Part shown: positions 1-9,844 of the stretch, in pieces | How positions within the stretch are numbered: position 1 is the stretch's first letter | Layout of the letters: each line of letters begins with the position of its first letter | Source: Microbacterium resistens NBRC 103078 | Lineage (GTDB): Bacteria > Actinomycetota > Actinomycetes > Actinomycetales > Microbacteriaceae | DNA: 64,000 nt | Assembly: GCF_001552355.1 (NCBI RefSeq) | Contig: NZ_BCRA01000016.1 | Coordinates: 1-64,000 of the forward strand | Reading direction: 5' to 3' | Translations under genes and position numbers: made by a program | Notes under the pieces: model-generated | The model's input: only the letters and a program-made list of their open reading frames with translations | Told to the model about the DNA's origin: nothing | The model's database searches: none

Positions 1-231
1 GACGGATCCGGCGGCCGCTGCACGAGGGGCGGGGAGCTGGAGCGCGCGCTGCGCGTCTGGCTCGAGCACGACGCCCGGCTCGAACCGGCCGCCGCCGCGC
101 TGGGGGTGCACCGCCACACGCTGCGAACCCGCATCGCCCAGGCCGCCGAGCTGCTGGGGATGGACCTCGCCGCGTTCCCGGCTCGCGCCGAGCTCTGGAC
201 CGCGCTGCGTCTCTCCGATCCTCCGGCCTGA
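1..231 (+). CDS. PucR-family transcriptional regulator, C-terminal part (truncated by window edge)
   Basis: The reading frame is open from base 1 to a TGA at 229-231 (76 residues) and its start lies outside the window. The visible part matches the PucR C-terminal helix-turn-helix: a WLEHDA segment, then LEPAAAALGVHRHTLR, then a region ending in FPARAELWTAL. The family regulates catabolic genes, often purine or amino-acid related, and binds DNA through this end. The effector domain is missing, so no target can be inferred. It is followed by the convergent MBL hydrolase gene. Confidence 0.75.
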   Translation, partial: DGSGGRCTRGGELERALRVWLEHDARLEPAAAALGVHRHTLRTRIAQAAELLGMDLAAFPARAELWTALRLSDPPA

Positions 232-280
232 GCCGGCGCGCCCACCCCCCGTGCCCGCGGCGTCGGCATCGGCGTCAGGC

Positions 281-979
281 TCAGGACGACAGGGCGGCGA
301 GGAGGTCGTCGGCCGTACCCGAGAACTCCGGGCCATGGCCGGGGAGGAGCCGCCGCTCGGGCAGGCCGCGCAGCCGCTCCAGGCTGCCCGGCGTCACGGC
401 CGGCTCGTCGCTGAAGGGCCCGATCCCGACGCCCGTCCGACCGGTCAGCACGTTGCGCGTGGTGACGGCGTCGCCGAGGAACAGCGCGTCGGCGGACGGG
501 ACCCGGATCGCCACGGATCCCGGCGAGTGCCCGGGGATCCCGATGATCTCGGGGCGCCCGGGGAGATCCAGCACGTCGCCGTCGACCATGGTGCGCACCT
601 CGGTCACGGGACGCGTCCGGATCGCACCCCGCCGCAGCGCCCCGCCGAGGAACCGCAGGACCGGACCGAGGCGCCACGCCCCGCCCGGAGCGTGCGACGA
701 GCTCGTGCCCCGCGCCCGGTCGGCGTCCGCCTCGTGGACGTACACCGGCACGCCGTAGGTCCGGCGCAGCCACTCCGCCACTCCGATGTGGTCGCTGTCG
801 CCGTGCGTCAGGACGACGCCGCGGATGTCCCTGAGCGTGCGGCCGGCCTCCACGAGCGCCCGCTCCAGTCGACGGCGGTCGCCGGGCAGTCCCGCGTCGA
901 TGAGGGTGACTCCGTCAGGGGTCACGATCGCGTGCATCGCGACGATGTCGTCGCCGATCCGAAGAAGCTGCGTGGTCAT
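281..979 (-). CDS. MBL-fold metallo-hydrolase
   Basis: This 232-residue protein has the metallo-beta-lactamase fold signature. THGDSDHIG at residues 58-66 is the metal motif, with Asp replacing the second His of HxHxDH, a variant seen in some family members. Further downstream are a GHSPGS His, an FLGD Asp and a GHGPEF His. The family hydrolyses thioesters, lactones or similar substrates in the cytoplasm; the substrate here is unknown. It is divergent from a TetR gene, and the shared 78-bp intergenic region holds an inverted repeat, so the TetR protein probably controls it. No good ribosome binding site precedes the ATG at 979. Confidence 0.85.
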   Translation of the reverse strand: MTTQLLRIGDDIVAMHAIVTPDGVTLIDAGLPGDRRRLERALVEAGRTLRDIRGVVLTHGDSDHIGVAEWLRRTYGVPVYVHEADADRARGTSSSHAPGGAWRLGPVLRFLGGALRRGAIRTRPVTEVRTMVDGDVLDLPGRPEIIGIPGHSPGSVAIRVPSADALFLGDAVTTRNVLTGRTGVGIGPFSDEPAVTPGSLERLRGLPERRLLPGHGPEFSGTADDLLAALSS

Positions 980-993
980 GAAGGCTACGTTAC

Positions 994-1021
994 ATAGCTT
1001 TCATGGCTATGGTCAATAGCC
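994..1021. promoter_or_regulatory. Candidate TetR operator between MBL hydrolase and TetR genes
   Basis: A perfect inverted repeat GGCTAT-N5-ATAGCC lies at 1005-1021. A further half-site, ATAGCT, lies at 994-999, so three half-sites are spaced exactly 11 bp apart. The site lies between divergent promoters and is the obvious operator for the adjacent TetR protein. Binding is inferred. Confidence 0.6.
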
Positions 1022-1057
1022 TATTGTGGACGCGAGACGACAGCAGAGGAGGCCGCG

Positions 1058-1609
1058 ATGCCCGCACCGCAGCGCGTGAGCACGGAGACGCTCGTGCGCG
1101 CCGTGCGTAGGATCGCGGAGCGCGACGGCGTGGACGCGGTGACGATGAGCGCCGTGGCCGCGGCCGTCGGCGTGCGCCCGCCGAGCCTGTACAAGCGCGC
1201 CGAGAACCGGCTCGCGCTGCTGCGGCTGGCCGCGGACGACGCGGCCGCGGAGCTGACCGGGATGATCGACGCGGTGGCCGTATCGACTCCGGACCCGCGC
1301 ACGCGGCTCGTCGGGATCGCGCACGCGCTGCGCACGTTCGCCGCCCGCTCCCCCCGGGTCACGACGCTGCTCTTCTCCGCCGAGGGCACCGGGCCGTCCA
1401 CCGGGGCGACGGCGCCCGTCATGCGGATCCTCCTGGAGACCATGACGACGATCGCCCCGGACGACCCGCTCTCCGCCGCCCGCACGCTGACCGCCTGGGC
1501 CTACGGGTTCTGCACCATGGAGCAGAGCGGCGCCTTCCGCCAGGGCGGGGACGTCGACACGGCGTTCGCGCACGGGCTCGACGCCGTCCTGCGCGGTCTC
1601 GGCGCCTGA
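1058..1609 (+). CDS. TetR-family transcriptional regulator
   Basis: This 183-residue protein has an N-terminal TetR helix-turn-helix at about residues 8-52. The recognition-helix region is AAVGVRPPSLYKR, typical of the WHG-type subgroup, followed by a helical ligand-binding domain. The start is supported by an AGGAGG ribosome binding site just upstream of ATG 1058. It is divergent from the MBL hydrolase, with a palindromic operator candidate between them, so autoregulation and control of the hydrolase are likely. The ligand is unknown. Confidence 0.85.
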   Translation: MPAPQRVSTETLVRAVRRIAERDGVDAVTMSAVAAAVGVRPPSLYKRAENRLALLRLAADDAAAELTGMIDAVAVSTPDPRTRLVGIAHALRTFAARSPRVTTLLFSAEGTGPSTGATAPVMRILLETMTTIAPDDPLSAARTLTAWAYGFCTMEQSGAFRQGGDVDTAFAHGLDAVLRGLGA

Positions 1610-1768
1610 GCTGCGCCTGCGCGGACCACGCGCCCGCATCCGACCGATGCGCCCCCACCCGCCCATCGGGGTCCGTCGTCGGCGAGGTTGTCCGAGAGGA
1701 TCCCGAGCACACGCGCCCGCACGTCCCGGCCGTCGTGGTCGAGCGCGCGGTCACGTAGGGTGGGCACC

Positions 1769-2428
1769 GTGGCCCCGATTGATGAGCTCATCCGTGTCGC
1801 CGAGCGTGCCGCCGACGGCACGGCGGACGCCGCCCATGACGCCCTGACCGCGCTCCCCTGGCTCGGCGCGTCGATCGACGACGACCGTGCGGCGGACCGG
1901 TTCTCCCGCTGGGGCGCGTCCACCGTGATCGACGAGAAGACCGGCGGCGAGATCATCCCCCGTGCCGTGTTCGACGCGCTGCACAAGCGCGCGGGGCTCT
2001 CGGCGTCCTGGCCGGTGGGCAACGCCGGGCTGCTCCACGGCTACGGGTACCTGCTCTCGACCATGCCCACGCCGTACGGCCTGAAGCGCGACCGCTGGCT
2101 CGGCGACGCACTGGCCGTCTCGCTCGGCCTGCCCGCGGACCACTTCCTGCCGTGGAGCGGATCGACCACCCTGCTCGCCCGCGCCGAGGCGGCGGCCGCG
2201 TCCGTGCGGGACGCCGCCGAGTTCGCCTGGTTCGCCCCGGTGGACGGCCGGGCCACCCACACCGCCCTCGGCGCGGAACGCGGCGGGTTCCGCGCCCTCG
2301 TCCACGCGGTCGCGCCGACGCCAGGCGCCTCCCCGCTCCTGGTGACGACCTTCCCCGTCGCCGACGTGTCCGCCCTCCGCCGCGAGCTCGACGAGGCCTC
2401 GGCCCGCCTGCGCTGGAACGCGGCCTAA
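1769..2428 (+). CDS. Conserved protein of unknown function
   Basis: I do not recognise a named family in this 219-residue soluble protein. The chosen start is GTG 1769, because TAGGGT at 1756-1761 sits 7 nt upstream as a leaderless -10 box and the residues upstream in the longer frame are low-quality. Motifs include GNAGLLHGYGYLLST and TPYGLKRDRWL, with no transmembrane segment or signal peptide. It is convergent with the RamB-like regulator gene across a GC-rich gap. Codon use is typical of the host, so it is a real resident gene. Confidence 0.7.
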   Translation: MAPIDELIRVAERAADGTADAAHDALTALPWLGASIDDDRAADRFSRWGASTVIDEKTGGEIIPRAVFDALHKRAGLSASWPVGNAGLLHGYGYLLSTMPTPYGLKRDRWLGDALAVSLGLPADHFLPWSGSTTLLARAEAAAASVRDAAEFAWFAPVDGRATHTALGAERGGFRALVHAVAPTPGASPLLVTTFPVADVSALRRELDEASARLRWNAA

Positions 2429-2516
2429 GCCTCGTTTCGGGGCCCTTCCCGGGGCCGGCGCGCCTCGCCCGGCGCCCCGGATCCCCGATTCGCGCCCCAA
2501 AAGCAGGCCGAGCGGG

Positions 2517-3953
2517 TCAGGCGGGGGCGTGCGCCTCCAGGAACTCGTACACGTCCGTCGTGTCCACGCCGGGGAAGGATCCGGTCGGCAGGGTCGCGAG
2601 CAGCGTCCTCGGCGTCCGCACGTTCGGCCAGGAGTTCTCCCGCCACCGCTGCTCCAGCTCGGCGGGCGCTCGGCGGCAGCACGCCTCGACCGAGTGCTTC
2701 GACACCCCGCGGTTCGGGGTGTCGCGGCCCACGAACCACTTCGTGTCGTCGAAGCGCACGCCCACGCTGACCGAGTGCAGCCCCTCGCTGGAGGGCTCCA
2801 CCCGCGCGGTGCACCAGTAGGTGCCGTTCCCGGTGTCGGTGTACTGGAAGTACGGGTTGAACCGGTCCTCGATGTCGAAGACCACCCGGCTCGTCCACCG
2901 CCGGCAGCACATCTGCCCCTCGATGGATCCGAGCCGGTCCGTCGGGAAGTTCACGTCGTCGTTCTCGTAGGCCTTGGTGATGGTGCCGGACTCGTGCACC
3001 TTCAGGAAGTGGACCGGGATGTCCAGGTGCCGGGTGGCGAGGTTGGTGAACCGGTGGGCGGCCGTCTCGTACGAGACCGAGTACGCGTCGCGCAGGTCCT
3101 CGATGGAGATGGCTCTCCGGGACTTTGCGTCCTGCAGCACCGGGACCACGTGCGCCTCGGAGATCAGCAGGGCGCCCGTGAGGTAGTTCGTCTCCACCCG
3201 CTGGCGCAGGAACTCCGCGTAGCTGCGGGGCTCGCCGTGTCCGAGGATCCGGCTGGAGAGCGCCTGCAGCACCGCCGTGCGGGCATCGCCCTTGGCCGGC
3301 ACCGACTTGGGGAGATACAGCCGCCCGTGCGCGAGGTCGGCGACCGAGCGGGTGGACTGCGGCAGATCCGAGGCGTAGTGGAGCGTGAAGCCGAGGTAGG
3401 CCGCGATCTCGGAGGCGGTGCGCTGGGTGAGCGGACCGCCCGGATGACCGACGGCGTCGAGGATCTGCGCCGCCTTCGCCTCCAGCTCCGCGAAGTAGTT
3501 GTCCTGACGGCGCATGAGATGGCGCAGCTCCAGGTTCGCTCTCCGGGCCTCCTCCGGTGTCGCCGCGCGCTCGTCGCGCAGCCGTTCGATCTCGCCGTGC
3601 AGCGCGAGCATGGCGGCCAGCGCCTCGGACGGCACGGACTTCCCGATCCGGAACGGCTCGATGCCGAGCGTCTGGAAGGTCCCCCCGCGCATCGCCCGCT
3701 CCAGGGCGATCTCCATGGTGCTGCGCTCGTCGAGGGGGCCGTCCTCCAGCAACGCGTCCAGCGACGTGTCGAGGGCCCGCGCGATCGCCTGCAGGAGCGT
3801 GAGCTTCGGCTCCCTCTTGCCGGTCTCGATCATCGAGATCTGGCTCGGCGCGCGATCGACGGCGGTCGCCAGAGCCTCCAGCGTCATCCCGCGGGTGGTC
3901 CGCAGCTGGCGGATGCGGCGCCCGATGGTGAGCGCGTCGGTGTTGTCGTCCAC
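2517..3953 (-). CDS. ramB: RamB-like regulator of acetate/glyoxylate metabolism (XRE-ScfR type)
   Basis: This 478-residue protein has an XRE helix-turn-helix at residues 9-65 ([26 protein letters not shown]). A central IrrE-like/DUF955 region follows, then a Cys-rich C-terminal DUF2083 region (CCRRW, ACCRRAP). That order is the short-chain-fatty-acyl regulator family, including Corynebacterium glutamicum RamB, which controls aceA/aceB and acetate activation. It is divergent from aceA with a 131-bp intergenic region carrying two GAACTTCACAC repeats and a TTCTGT-C-ACAGAA palindrome near its own start. These suggest control of aceA and autoregulation. Confidence 0.85.
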   Translation of the reverse strand: MDDNTDALTIGRRIRQLRTTRGMTLEALATAVDRAPSQISMIETGKREPKLTLLQAIARALDTSLDALLEDGPLDERSTMEIALERAMRGGTFQTLGIEPFRIGKSVPSEALAAMLALHGEIERLRDERAATPEEARRANLELRHLMRRQDNYFAELEAKAAQILDAVGHPGGPLTQRTASEIAAYLGFTLHYASDLPQSTRSVADLAHGRLYLPKSVPAKGDARTAVLQALSSRILGHGEPRSYAEFLRQRVETNYLTGALLISEAHVVPVLQDAKSRRAISIEDLRDAYSVSYETAAHRFTNLATRHLDIPVHFLKVHESGTITKAYENDDVNFPTDRLGSIEGQMCCRRWTSRVVFDIEDRFNPYFQYTDTGNGTYWCTARVEPSSEGLHSVSVGVRFDDTKWFVGRDTPNRGVSKHSVEACCRRAPAELEQRWRENSWPNVRTPRTLLATLPTGSFPGVDTTDVYEFLEAHAPA

Positions 3954-3960
3954 GGGGCGA

Positions 3961-3973
3961 TTCTGTCACAGAA
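3961..3973. promoter_or_regulatory. TTCTGT-C-ACAGAA palindrome upstream of ramB
   Basis: This perfect 6-1-6 inverted repeat lies 8 bp before the ramB start codon, with another ACAGAA copy immediately beside it. The position fits an autoregulatory site, but no known consensus is matched exactly. Confidence 0.4.
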
Positions 3974-3987
3974 ACAGAAATTCGGAA

Positions 3988-4032
3988 GAACTTCACACCT
4001 GATTCGGCCAGATCCGACCCCGAACTTCACAC
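3988..4032. promoter_or_regulatory. Tandem GAACTTCACAC boxes upstream of aceA (candidate RamB sites)
   Basis: Two identical 11-mers, GAACTTCACAC, lie at 3988-3998 and 4022-4032, 34 bp apart. They sit 53-97 bp before the aceA start. They resemble the AACTTTGC core reported for RamB in Corynebacterium, and their position between ramB and aceA supports an operator role. Confidence 0.55.
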
Positions 4033-4084
4033 AGAGTGGGAGCACGCCATCCGGCACCGATGCCGGTTCCCCGAAGGAGACGCC

Positions 4085-5398
4085 ATGACGAACACCGCAC
4101 CCCGCCCCGCCGGCCTCCGCGCGGGCGACCAGGTCCAGACGGCCGCCGAGCTCCGCGAGAGCTGGGAGAACGACCCGCGCTGGGACGGGATCGAGCGCAC
4201 CTACACCGCCGAGGACGTCGTCCGCATCCGCGGCTCCGTCCGCGAGGAGAACACGCTCGCCCGCCGCGGCGCCGAGAACCTGTGGAACCTCCTGCACACC
4301 GAGGACTACGTCCGGGCGCTCGGCGCCTACACCGGCGGGCAGGCCGTGCAGCAGGTCCGCGCGGGCTTGAAGGCGATCTACCTCTCCGGGTGGCAGGTGG
4401 CCGCCGACGGCAACCTCGCGGGCCAGACGTACCCGGACCAGTCGCTGTACCCGGCGAACTCCGTGCCGTCGGTGGTCCGCCGCATCAACAACGCGCTGCT
4501 GCGCCAGGACCAGCTCGAGCACGCGGAGGGCCAGGTCACACGGGACTGGCTCGCCCCGATCGTCGCGGATGCGGAGGCCGGGTTCGGCGGGCCGCTGAAC
4601 GCTTACGAGCTCGCCCAGTCGCTGATCCAGGCCGGCGCCGCGGGGATCCACTGGGAGGACCAGCTGGCGAGCGAGAAGAAGTGCGGCCACCTCGGCGGCA
4701 AAGTCCTCGTGCCCACTCAGCAGCACATCCGTACGCTGAACGCCGCCCGTCTCGCCGCCGACGTCGCCGGCGTCCCCACGGTGATCATCGCCCGCACCGA
4801 CGCCCTCGCCGCCGACCTGCTCACCAGCGACGTCGACGAGCGCGACCAGGCGTTCACCACCGGCGAGCGCACGAGCGAGGGCTTCTACCGGATCCGCGCC
4901 GGGATCGAGTCGGTCATCAGCCGCGGCCTGGCCTTCGCGCCCTACGCCGACCTGCTGTGGGTCGAGACCGGCGAGCCCGACATCGCGCTCGCCCGCGAGT
5001 TCGCCGCGGCGATCCACGCGGAGTTCCCCGGCAAGATGCTCGCCTACAACTGCTCGCCGAGCTTCAACTGGAAGCGCCACCTGTCCGACGCCGAGATCGC
5101 GACGTTCCAGCAGGAGCTGGCGGAACTGGGCTACCGGTTCCAGTTCATCACGCTGGCCGGCTTCCACGCCCTGAACCACTCGATGTTCGACCTCGCCCGC
5201 GGATACGCCGAGCGCGCCATGAGCGCGTACGTCGAGCTGCAGGAGGCGGAGTTCGCCGCCGAGGCCTCCGGATACACCGCCACCAAGCACCAGCGCGAGG
5301 CGGGCACCGGCTACTTCGACGTCATCTCCACCGCGCTCAACCCCGACAGCGCCACTCTCGCCCTCGCCGGCTCCACCGAGGCCGCGCAGTTCCACTAA
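4085..5398 (+). CDS. aceA: Isocitrate lyase
   Basis: Isocitrate lyase cleaves isocitrate to glyoxylate and succinate, the first step of the glyoxylate bypass used on acetate or fatty acids. The 437-residue length is normal. The catalytic KKCGH motif is present with Cys200, together with the upstream DAEAGFGG and GIHWEDQ metal and substrate segments. The ATG has a GGAG site 8 bp upstream. It is followed by aceB after a double-hairpin repeat and is divergent from the RamB-like gene. Identification is essentially certain. Confidence 0.97.
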   Translation: MTNTAPRPAGLRAGDQVQTAAELRESWENDPRWDGIERTYTAEDVVRIRGSVREENTLARRGAENLWNLLHTEDYVRALGAYTGGQAVQQVRAGLKAIYLSGWQVAADGNLAGQTYPDQSLYPANSVPSVVRRINNALLRQDQLEHAEGQVTRDWLAPIVADAEAGFGGPLNAYELAQSLIQAGAAGIHWEDQLASEKKCGHLGGKVLVPTQQHIRTLNAARLAADVAGVPTVIIARTDALAADLLTSDVDERDQAFTTGERTSEGFYRIRAGIESVISRGLAFAPYADLLWVETGEPDIALAREFAAAIHAEFPGKMLAYNCSPSFNWKRHLSDAEIATFQQELAELGYRFQFITLAGFHALNHSMFDLARGYAERAMSAYVELQEAEFAAEASGYTATKHQREAGTGYFDVISTALNPDSATLALAGSTEAAQFH

Positions 5399-5420
5399 GC
5401 CGTCGCGGATGCCGCATCCG

Positions 5421-5500
5421 TCGAGACCCCCTCGGCCTCCCGAGACCCCCTCCGAATCACGCATCTCCGAGGGGGTTTCGGGGCCAAGAGGGGGTCTCGA
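5421..5500. repeat. Intergenic double-inverted repeat, family B copy 1
   Basis: Two tandem CGAGACCCCCTC arms at 5421 and 5441 face two GAGGGGGT(C/T)TCG arms at 5469 and 5488, giving two nested hairpins within 80 bp. It sits between aceA and aceB. Near-identical architecture recurs at 11604-11681 and 15975-16054. It could attenuate or stabilise the aceA-aceB transcript. Confidence 0.75.
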
Positions 5501-5539
5501 CACCACCACCGGCTCCGCTCACAGAACAGGACTCCCACC

Positions 5540-7231
<1,692 letters not shown>

Positions 7232-7250
7232 TCGCCTCGATCCCTTCCAT

Positions 7251-7307
7251 CGAGTGGTCAGTTTCTGCGGGTTCGGCGCCGTTCGACCCACAGAAACTGA
7301 CCACTCG
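7251..7307. repeat. 57-bp palindromic intergenic repeat, family A copy 1
   Basis: Arms CGAGTGGTCAGTTTCTG and CAGAAACTGACCACTCG flank a short GC-rich centre. A second copy with the same 57-bp length lies at 9845-9901. It is downstream of aceB and before rraA, and may act as a transcription terminator. Confidence 0.8.
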
Positions 7308-7347
7308 CGACGACGCGACGCCGATCGCGCGATCCCGAGGAGCCGAC

Positions 7348-7815
7348 ATGACCGAGTCCACCGCCGACCTCTACGACCGTCTCGGCGAAGCGCTGCAGTC
7401 CCTCCCGCTGCAACTGCGCTCGTTCGGCGGACGGGCGGCGTTCTCCGGCCCCGTCCGCACGGTGCGGTGCTTCGAGGACAACGTCGTCCTGAAGTCCGTC
7501 CTGGAGACGCCGGGCGCCGGCGCCGTGCTGGTCGTGGACGGCGGCGGATCCCTCGACCGCGCCCTGATGGGAGACATGATCGCCGGGCTCGCCGTGAGGA
7601 ACGGGTGGGCCGGCGTCGTCATCCACGGCGCGATCCGCGACAGCGCCGACATCGCCCGGCTGCCGCTCGGGGTGAAGGCCCTCGGCACCAACCCGCGCAA
7701 GAGCACGAAGGAGGGCGTCGGCGAGATCGACGTGGAGGTCGCGTTCGGCGGCGTCGTGTTCCGTCCGGGCGCGCGCCTCGTCGCCGACGAGGACGGGATC
7801 CTCGTCGAGCGCTGA
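7348..7815 (+). CDS. rraA: RraA-family protein (RNase E activity regulator-like)
   Basis: This 155-residue protein has the RraA fold signature: VLVVDGGGSLDRALMGDMIA, GWAGVVIHGAIRD and LGVKALGTNPRKS. Members either inhibit RNase E or act as 4-hydroxy-4-methyl-2-oxoglutarate/oxaloacetate aldolase-like enzymes. GDM plus the RD pair of the aldolase site are visible, so sequence alone cannot separate these roles. Start ATG 7348 is preceded by GAGGAG. It is likely transcribed separately from aceB because the palindromic repeat lies between them. Confidence 0.88.
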   Translation: MTESTADLYDRLGEALQSLPLQLRSFGGRAAFSGPVRTVRCFEDNVVLKSVLETPGAGAVLVVDGGGSLDRALMGDMIAGLAVRNGWAGVVIHGAIRDSADIARLPLGVKALGTNPRKSTKEGVGEIDVEVAFGGVVFRPGARLVADEDGILVER

Positions 7816-7894
7816 GGGATCCGCCCGAGGTCGCACCGCTCGCCTGACCGCCCCGCGCGGCCCCGGCCTGTTGACCCGGGCGTACGCTGGCGGC

Positions 7895-8347
7895 ATGAGT
7901 GACTCCCCGGACGCCGTCCCCTCCGTCGCCGACGACCTCGTGGGCGAGTTCCTGGCCCGTTCGGCGCACGGCGCACGCCTGATCGCGGTCGCCGGAGCCG
8001 ACGCCGACCGGGTGACCGCGTTCGCGACGCGGCTGGCGGAGGCGTTCGCCGGCCGCGACGTCGTGGCCGATGTCTCCGACGCCACGGGCAAGGACGAGGC
8101 CGCCCTGCGCACCGAGGTCGTGGCGCCGTACCGGGCCTCCCGCGTGGACGCGGTCCGCATCGTGACCGGCGACGCCGGACTGCTGATCCCGTCGGCGCGG
8201 GGCCTCTGGCACCAGTCGATCTGGGTGCTCGCCGGCGACGAGCCGCCGCACACGGCGGCGGACGCCCTCGTGGATCTGACCGACCCCGGGCGCCCGACCC
8301 GACGCTTCGGCGACTACTGCGCGGTGCCGCCGGACCACCTGTCCTGA
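7895..8347 (+). CDS. Uridine kinase-like protein lacking a P-loop (hypothetical)
   Basis: This 150-residue soluble protein begins at ATG 7895; TACGCT at 7883-7888 lies 6 nt upstream, so it is probably leaderless. The order of elements resembles actinobacterial uridine kinase-like NTPases: an AVAGAD strand-loop, then RTEVVAPYRA, then VRIVTGDAGLL, then LWHQSIWVL, then DPGRPTRRFGDY. The GxGKT/S nucleotide-binding loop is absent. It may be a catalytically dead paralogue. The family link is my inference from layout, not a clear motif match. Confidence 0.6.
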   Translation: MSDSPDAVPSVADDLVGEFLARSAHGARLIAVAGADADRVTAFATRLAEAFAGRDVVADVSDATGKDEAALRTEVVAPYRASRVDAVRIVTGDAGLLIPSARGLWHQSIWVLAGDEPPHTAADALVDLTDPGRPTRRFGDYCAVPPDHLS

Positions 8348-8426
8348 CGCCCCGGCACGACTCCCTCTTCCGGAATCCGCCGCACCGCTGCCGGGCCCCG
8401 GGCCCGCGACCCGGTAGCGTGCACTC

Positions 8427-8486
8427 ATGCCGAAACGATCGCCGTGGCCCGCCGCCGCCGGATGCCCGCGGACGCGATGCCCGTGA
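8427..8486 (+). CDS. Candidate leaderless 19-codon leader ORF before the LCP gene
   Basis: ATG 8427 is placed 6 nt after TAGCGT (8415-8420), the arrangement of other leaderless starts in this window. Its frame closes at TGA 8484-8486, overlapping a GTG (8483) in the LCP frame. Either it is a short translated leader coupled to the LCP gene, or the true LCP start is here and a frameshift separates the two. Confidence 0.35.
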   Translation: MPKRSPWPAAAGCPRTRCP

Positions 8487-9814
8487 CCCGTCGTCATCGC
8501 CGTCCGCTCGCCCGCCACGCCGCGTTCCGCTCCCCCGGCGTCCTCCGCCAGCTGCTCACCGTGCTCGGAGCCGGCGCCGCGTCCGTCCTCGTCGCCGCCC
8601 TCGCCGTCGGTGCCTTCGTCCTCTCCGAGCTGACCGGGAGCCTCGCCGAGAACACCGTGTCCCTCGGGCAGGACGCCGTGGTCCCCGCCCAGCCGCCCGG
8701 CATCGGCGCCTACAGCGGCAGCTTCGACGTCGTGATCACGGGTATCGACGAGTGCGGGCCGATCACCACGCCGCTGTTCGGCGACCGGTGCGCCGATCCC
8801 GAGAGCGACGTGCCGCTCAACGACGTCAACCTGCTGGTGCACGTCTCCGACGCGCCCCGCCGCGTCACGGTCGTCTCCTTCCCCCGCGACCTCATGATCT
8901 CCATTCCCGCGTGCACGGACGACAACGGCGACGAGACCTCGCCGATGTGGCGGGCGCAGATCAACACGGCGTTCGCGACCGGTGGGCTGCCCTGCGTGGC
9001 GAAGACCCTCGGCGATCTGGCGGGGATCACGGTCGGCTACGCGGCGAAACTCGGCTTCGACGACGTCATCCAGATCACCGATGCGATCGGCGGGGTCGAA
9101 GTCTGCATCGGCGGCACCGGGATCAGCGACGAGCACACGAGCCTGGAATGGGAGCCCGGCAACCGCGTGATCCAGGGGTTGGACGCGCTGCAGTTCCTGC
9201 GGACCCGCCACGGCGTCGGCGACGAGAGCGACCTCGGGCGCATCTCCAACCAGCAGCAGTACATGTCGCGTCTGGCGCGCAAGGTGGTCAGCGACGAGGT
9301 GCTCGGCGACCCCGCGAAGCTGCTGCGGATGGCCACCGTGGTCACGGACAACGTCGTCACCAGCGACACCCTGCAGGACCCCGTGCTCCTGGTCCGGATG
9401 GCGCTCGCGCTGAAGAGCGTGCCGTTCGACGACTACGTGTTCCTGCAGTACCCGACCTTCACGGATCCGTCCGATCCGAACCGTGTCGTTCCCGACGAGG
9501 ACTCCGCGGAGATCCTCTGGGCCGCGATCGCCGCCAACCAGCCGCTGCGGATCACGGGGGACGTCTCCCCCGTGGGCGGGGCCGAGCTCGTGCCCGACCC
9601 GAACGCTCCGGCCGACCCCAACGCGCCGGTCGACCCCAACGCCCCCGTCGATCCGAACGCCCCCGTCGATCCGAACGCCCCGGTCGACCCGAACGCCCCG
9701 GTCGACCCACCGGTGCCGACGCCCGGCGCGGTCGTGGACGGCCGTCTGGAGCTACCGCCCTCGATCACCGGCACGACGCCCGGCGAGCTCACCTGCTCGG
9801 GCGGAAACGCCTGA
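8483..9814 (+). CDS. LytR-CpsA-Psr (LCP) family cell-wall glycopolymer ligase
   Basis: LCP enzymes transfer teichoic-acid-like or arabinogalactan-type polymers from lipid carriers to peptidoglycan at the outer face of the membrane. The protein has a short basic cytoplasmic tail, one transmembrane helix, and an LCP catalytic domain containing VSFPRD, QINTAFATGG and FLRTRHGVGDESDLGRISNQQ. The C-terminus carries about six PNAPVD-like hexapeptide repeats, probably a wall-spanning linker. Start choice is uncertain: GTG 8444, ATG 8462 and ATG 8477 are also in frame. GTG 8483 overlaps the stop of an upstream leader ORF. Confidence 0.88.
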   Translation: MTRRHRRPLARHAAFRSPGVLRQLLTVLGAGAASVLVAALAVGAFVLSELTGSLAENTVSLGQDAVVPAQPPGIGAYSGSFDVVITGIDECGPITTPLFGDRCADPESDVPLNDVNLLVHVSDAPRRVTVVSFPRDLMISIPACTDDNGDETSPMWRAQINTAFATGGLPCVAKTLGDLAGITVGYAAKLGFDDVIQITDAIGGVEVCIGGTGISDEHTSLEWEPGNRVIQGLDALQFLRTRHGVGDESDLGRISNQQQYMSRLARKVVSDEVLGDPAKLLRMATVVTDNVVTSDTLQDPVLLVRMALALKSVPFDDYVFLQYPTFTDPSDPNRVVPDEDSAEILWAAIAANQPLRITGDVSPVGGAELVPDPNAPADPNAPVDPNAPVDPNAPVDPNAPVDPNAPVDPPVPTPGAVVDGRLELPPSITGTTPGELTCSGGNA

Positions 9815-9844
9815 TCCCGCGACGTCCGCTCCGCCGCCCGTCGT

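Noticed and set aside
2425-3996. 523-residue minus-strand frame overlapping the RamB-like gene
   Set aside because: It is an out-of-frame shadow rich in Arg/Pro/Gly; the 478-residue frame carries the recognisable domains.
7871-7888. TTGACC as a -35 element for the gene at 7895
   Set aside because: Spacing to TACGCT is only 6 bp, so it cannot be a -35; the -10 box alone fits a leaderless start.
9596-9715. Short tandem repeats resembling a CRISPR-like array
   Set aside because: They are in-frame hexapeptide (PNAPVD) codon repeats of the LCP protein with no unique spacers.
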